Source: Alphaproteobacteria bacterium (lineage in GTDB: Bacteria; Pseudomonadota; Alphaproteobacteria; Reyranellales; Reyranellaceae). From it: 64,000 bases of DNA. Every line of letters starts with the position of its first letter. The first letter of the stretch is position 1. The stretch spans positions 1-64,000 of the forward strand of contig VGCH01000013.1 of NCBI GenBank assembly GCA_016870115.1, read 5' to 3'. The notes below the pieces were generated by a model. The model made no database searches. It saw only the letters and a program-made list of their open reading frames with translations, and was not told the origin of the DNA. Below, in pieces: positions 60,902 through 64,000 of this stretch. The position numbers were made by a program, and so were the translations under genes.

Positions 60902-61783
60902 ATGGAAAAGCGCGTCGCCTTCAACGAACGTTGGCTGCCCTATCTGCTGGTGTCCCCGCAGATCCTGATCACGCTCGTGTTCTTCTTCTGGCCGTCGGGC
61001 CAGGCGATCTGGCAGTCGGTGCTGCTGGAGGATGCGTTCGGCGGCAACTCGCGCTTCGTCTTCCTCGACAACTTCACCCATCTTCTGTCCGACAAGGACT
61101 ACTACGCCTCCGCCCGCCTCACGCTGGTGTTCAGCGCGCTGGTGGCGAGCGTCGGACTTGGCGTGTCGCTCCTGCTCGCGGTCATGGCCGACCGCATCAT
61201 CCGGGGCGCCACCGCCTACAAGGCGTTCCTGGTGTGGCCCTATGCCGTGGCCCCGGCGGTCGCGGGCGTTCTCTGGGGCTTCCTGTTCAACCCCTCCGTC
61301 GGCATCGTCGCCTGGTCGCTCGCCGCGATCGGCATCGAGTTCAACTACGTCATCAACGGCAACCAGGCGCTGGCGCTGGTGGTGATCGCCGCCGTCTGGA
61401 ACCAGGTCAGCTACAATTTCCTGTTCTTTCTCGCGGGCCTCCAGGCCATTCCGAAGTCGCTGATCGAGGCGGCCGCGATCGACGGTGCCGGCCCGGGCCG
61501 GCGCTTCTGGGACATCGTCTTCCCGCTGCTCTCCCCCACCGGCTTCTTCCTACTGGTGGTTAACATCATCTACGCCTTCTTCGGCACGTTCGGCGTCGTG
61601 GACTCGCTCACCAAGGGCGGCCCCGCCAAGGCGACCGAAATCCTGGTGTTCAAGGTCTACAATGACGGCTTCCGCGGGCAGGATCTCGGCGGGTCGGCGG
61701 CGCAATCGGTGATCCTGATGATCGTCGTGATCGCGCTCACCGTCGTGCAGTTCCGCTTCATCGAGCGTCGGGTGCATTACTGA
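60902..61783 (+). CDS. ugpA: sn-Glycerol-3-phosphate ABC transporter permease UgpA
   Basis: A 293-residue inner-membrane permease with six hydrophobic segments, starting [20 protein letters not shown] as in UgpA. The ATPase-docking EAA loop is [20 protein letters not shown]. The stop overlaps the ugpE start (TGATG). Confidence 0.9.
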   Translation: MEKRVAFNERWLPYLLVSPQILITLVFFFWPSGQAIWQSVLLEDAFGGNSRFVFLDNFTHLLSDKDYYASARLTLVFSALVASVGLGVSLLLAVMADRIIRGATAYKAFLVWPYAVAPAVAGVLWGFLFNPSVGIVAWSLAAIGIEFNYVINGNQALALVVIAAVWNQVSYNFLFFLAGLQAIPKSLIEAAAIDGAGPGRRFWDIVFPLLSPTGFFLLVVNIIYAFFGTFGVVDSLTKGGPAKATEILVFKVYNDGFRGQDLGGSAAQSVILMIVVIALTVVQFRFIERRVHY

Positions 61784-62688
61784 TGGTCGAGAACCGCCCC
61801 TGGCTCACCGTGCTCAGTCACGCCGTGGTGCTGATCGGCCTGGTGATCATCGCCTTTCCGGTGTGGATGACGTTCGTCGCCTCGACCCACGACCAGCAGA
61901 CCATGCTGCGCTCGCCGATCCCGCTCTTGCCGGGGCCGCACATGGTCGACAACTACGTGCAGATCCTGACCGAAGGATATGGCGGTCGCTTCGGCAGCTC
62001 CAAGCACACGCTCGAGCTGGGCTGGGGCCCCGCCAAGATCTCGATCACGATGAGCACGATCGCCATGACCATGATCAACAGTATGATCATGGCGCTCGGG
62101 ATCACCATCGGAAAGATCGCGATCTCGATCATCGCGGCCTTTGCCATCGTCTACTTCCGGTTCCCGTTCCGGATGTGGTTCTTCTGGGCGATCTTCATCA
62201 CGCTGATGCTGCCGGTCGAGGTGCGGATCGTGCCGACCTACGGGGTCGTCGCCAGTCTGGGGATGCTCGATTCCTACAGCGGCCTGATCATCCCGCTGAT
62301 CGCATCCGCGACCGCGACCTTCCTGTTCCGGCAGTTCTTCATGAGCGTGCCCGACGAACTCACCGAGGCCGCACGCGTGGATGGCGCGGGCCCGATGCGG
62401 TTCTTCTGGGACATCCTCTTGCCGATGAGCCGCACCACCATCGCGGCGCTGTTCGTGATCCAGTTCATCTACGGCTGGAACCAGTATCTCTGGCCGCTGC
62501 TGATCACCACCAAGGAGAGCTTCTACACGGTGGTGATGGCGGTCTCGCGCCAGGCGAACGTGGTGGATTCGGTGCCAAGCTGGAACCTGCTGATGACCAT
62601 GGCGATGCTCGCCATGCTGCCGCCGGTGCTGGTCGTGGTCTTCATGCAGCGCCAGTTCGTGCGCGGCCTGGTCGAAACGGAGAAGTGA
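61783..62688 (+). CDS. ugpE: sn-Glycerol-3-phosphate ABC transporter permease UgpE
   Basis: A 301-residue permease with six hydrophobic segments. The EAA loop is TEAARVDGAGPMRFFWDILL and the C-terminal helix-loop YGWNQYLWPLLITT is typical of UgpE. An insert of roughly 30 residues (about 50-85, GGRFGSSKHTLELGWGPAKI) in the first periplasmic loop is slightly longer than I would expect. It pairs with UgpA to form the channel. Confidence 0.9.
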   Translation: MVENRPWLTVLSHAVVLIGLVIIAFPVWMTFVASTHDQQTMLRSPIPLLPGPHMVDNYVQILTEGYGGRFGSSKHTLELGWGPAKISITMSTIAMTMINSMIMALGITIGKIAISIIAAFAIVYFRFPFRMWFFWAIFITLMLPVEVRIVPTYGVVASLGMLDSYSGLIIPLIASATATFLFRQFFMSVPDELTEAARVDGAGPMRFFWDILLPMSRTTIAALFVIQFIYGWNQYLWPLLITTKESFYTVVMAVSRQANVVDSVPSWNLLMTMAMLAMLPPVLVVVFMQRQFVRGLVETEK

Positions 62689-62691
62689 TCC

Positions 62692-63783
<1,092 letters not shown>

Positions 63784-63784
63784 C

Positions 63785-64000
63785 ATGATCCTCGCCACCT
63801 ACAACATCCATTTCGGCCTCGGCGCCGACGGCAAGTACGATGTCGCCCGCATCGCCGACACCGTGGCGCAGGCTGACATCATCTGCGTCCAGGAGGCCGT
63901 CGCGGGCTGGAGCCTGAATGGCTACGCCGACCAGACAGCCGAGATCGCGGCGCGCCTGAACCGCTACTGCTGGTATCACGGCGCGATGGAAGCCGACTCA
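63785..64000 (+). CDS. Endonuclease/exonuclease/phosphatase (EEP) family protein, cut by the window edge
   Basis: The first 72 residues are visible. ILATYNIHFGLGADGKYDV has the EEP Asn, and IADTVAQADIICVQEAVAGW has the metal-binding Glu of the family. Members cleave phosphodiesters in lipids or nucleic acids. Starting one base after the ugpC stop, next to a GDPD-Ugp set, it is more likely a lipid or headgroup phosphodiesterase than a DNA enzyme, but the active-site His pair lies beyond the window. Confidence 0.75.
   Translation, partial: MILATYNIHFGLGADGKYDVARIADTVAQADIICVQEAVAGWSLNGYADQTAEIAARLNRYCWYHGAMEADS

Overview
This 64 kb window is high-GC, densely coded bacterial chromosome. Three things point to an alphaproteobacterium: the gene order ribF-ileS-lspA-DUF3035-M16-M16, the order argD-argF-hslO, and a Caulobacter-type ceramide gene set together with a long leader upstream of ornithine decarboxylase. 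I cannot name the genus. Many genes are coupled by ATGA, GTGA or TGATG overlaps, and GTG, TTG and apparently one CTG start are used. No CRISPR array, prophage or rRNA was seen; there is one tRNA.

Layout. 1-736: the end of an IS3-family element that has cut a CaiB/BaiF CoA-transferase gene in two. 0.9-11.2 kb: accessory metabolism (PPOX protein, class-V-fold PLP enzyme, MFS, Baeyer-Villiger-type monooxygenase, a lower-GC membrane protein, amidohydrolase, and a DevBCA-like ABC exporter). 11.3-15.8 kb: a phosphonate-type ABC importer with two tandem binding proteins (D-D-C-E-E). 15.9-19.0 kb: tadA, a C26 amidotransferase, a pseudouridine synthase, rsmD and a histidine phosphatase. 19.0-31.0 kb: a long minus-strand housekeeping run, maoC-like-ribF-ileS-lspA-lipoprotein-M16-M16-pgi-mutL-secreted protein. 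31.1-36.8 kb: phosphotransferase/DUF6285 pair, quinone reductase with an ArsR regulator, two PaaI thioesterases, and a TSUP exporter divergent from a LysR regulator. 36.9-43.5 kb: tRNA-Gln and minus-strand argE, folE, apaG, a thioesterase, hslO, argF and argD.

43.5-51.2 kb is the most notable block. It holds an acyl-activating enzyme, an SDR-type epimerase/reductase, an acyl carrier protein, serine palmitoyltransferase, a metallophosphoesterase, a GNAT-like ceramide synthase and an MFS transporter, all on one strand. It matches the bacterial ceramide (sphingolipid) pathway described in Caulobacter, with two extra genes of unknown role. It is followed by a 409-bp leader carrying an arginine-rich 39-codon upstream ORF, then ornithine decarboxylase and homospermidine synthase (polyamines).

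54.2-58.6 kb: a TAXI-type TRAP transporter and an NhaD-like antiporter on the minus strand. 58.6-64.0 kb: glycerophosphodiesterase, ugpB-A-E-C and the start of an EEP-family phosphatase/nuclease, which together look like a system for recovering glycerol-phosphate from phospholipid headgroups.

All functional calls are by eye from motifs and gene order; no database search or structure prediction was run.
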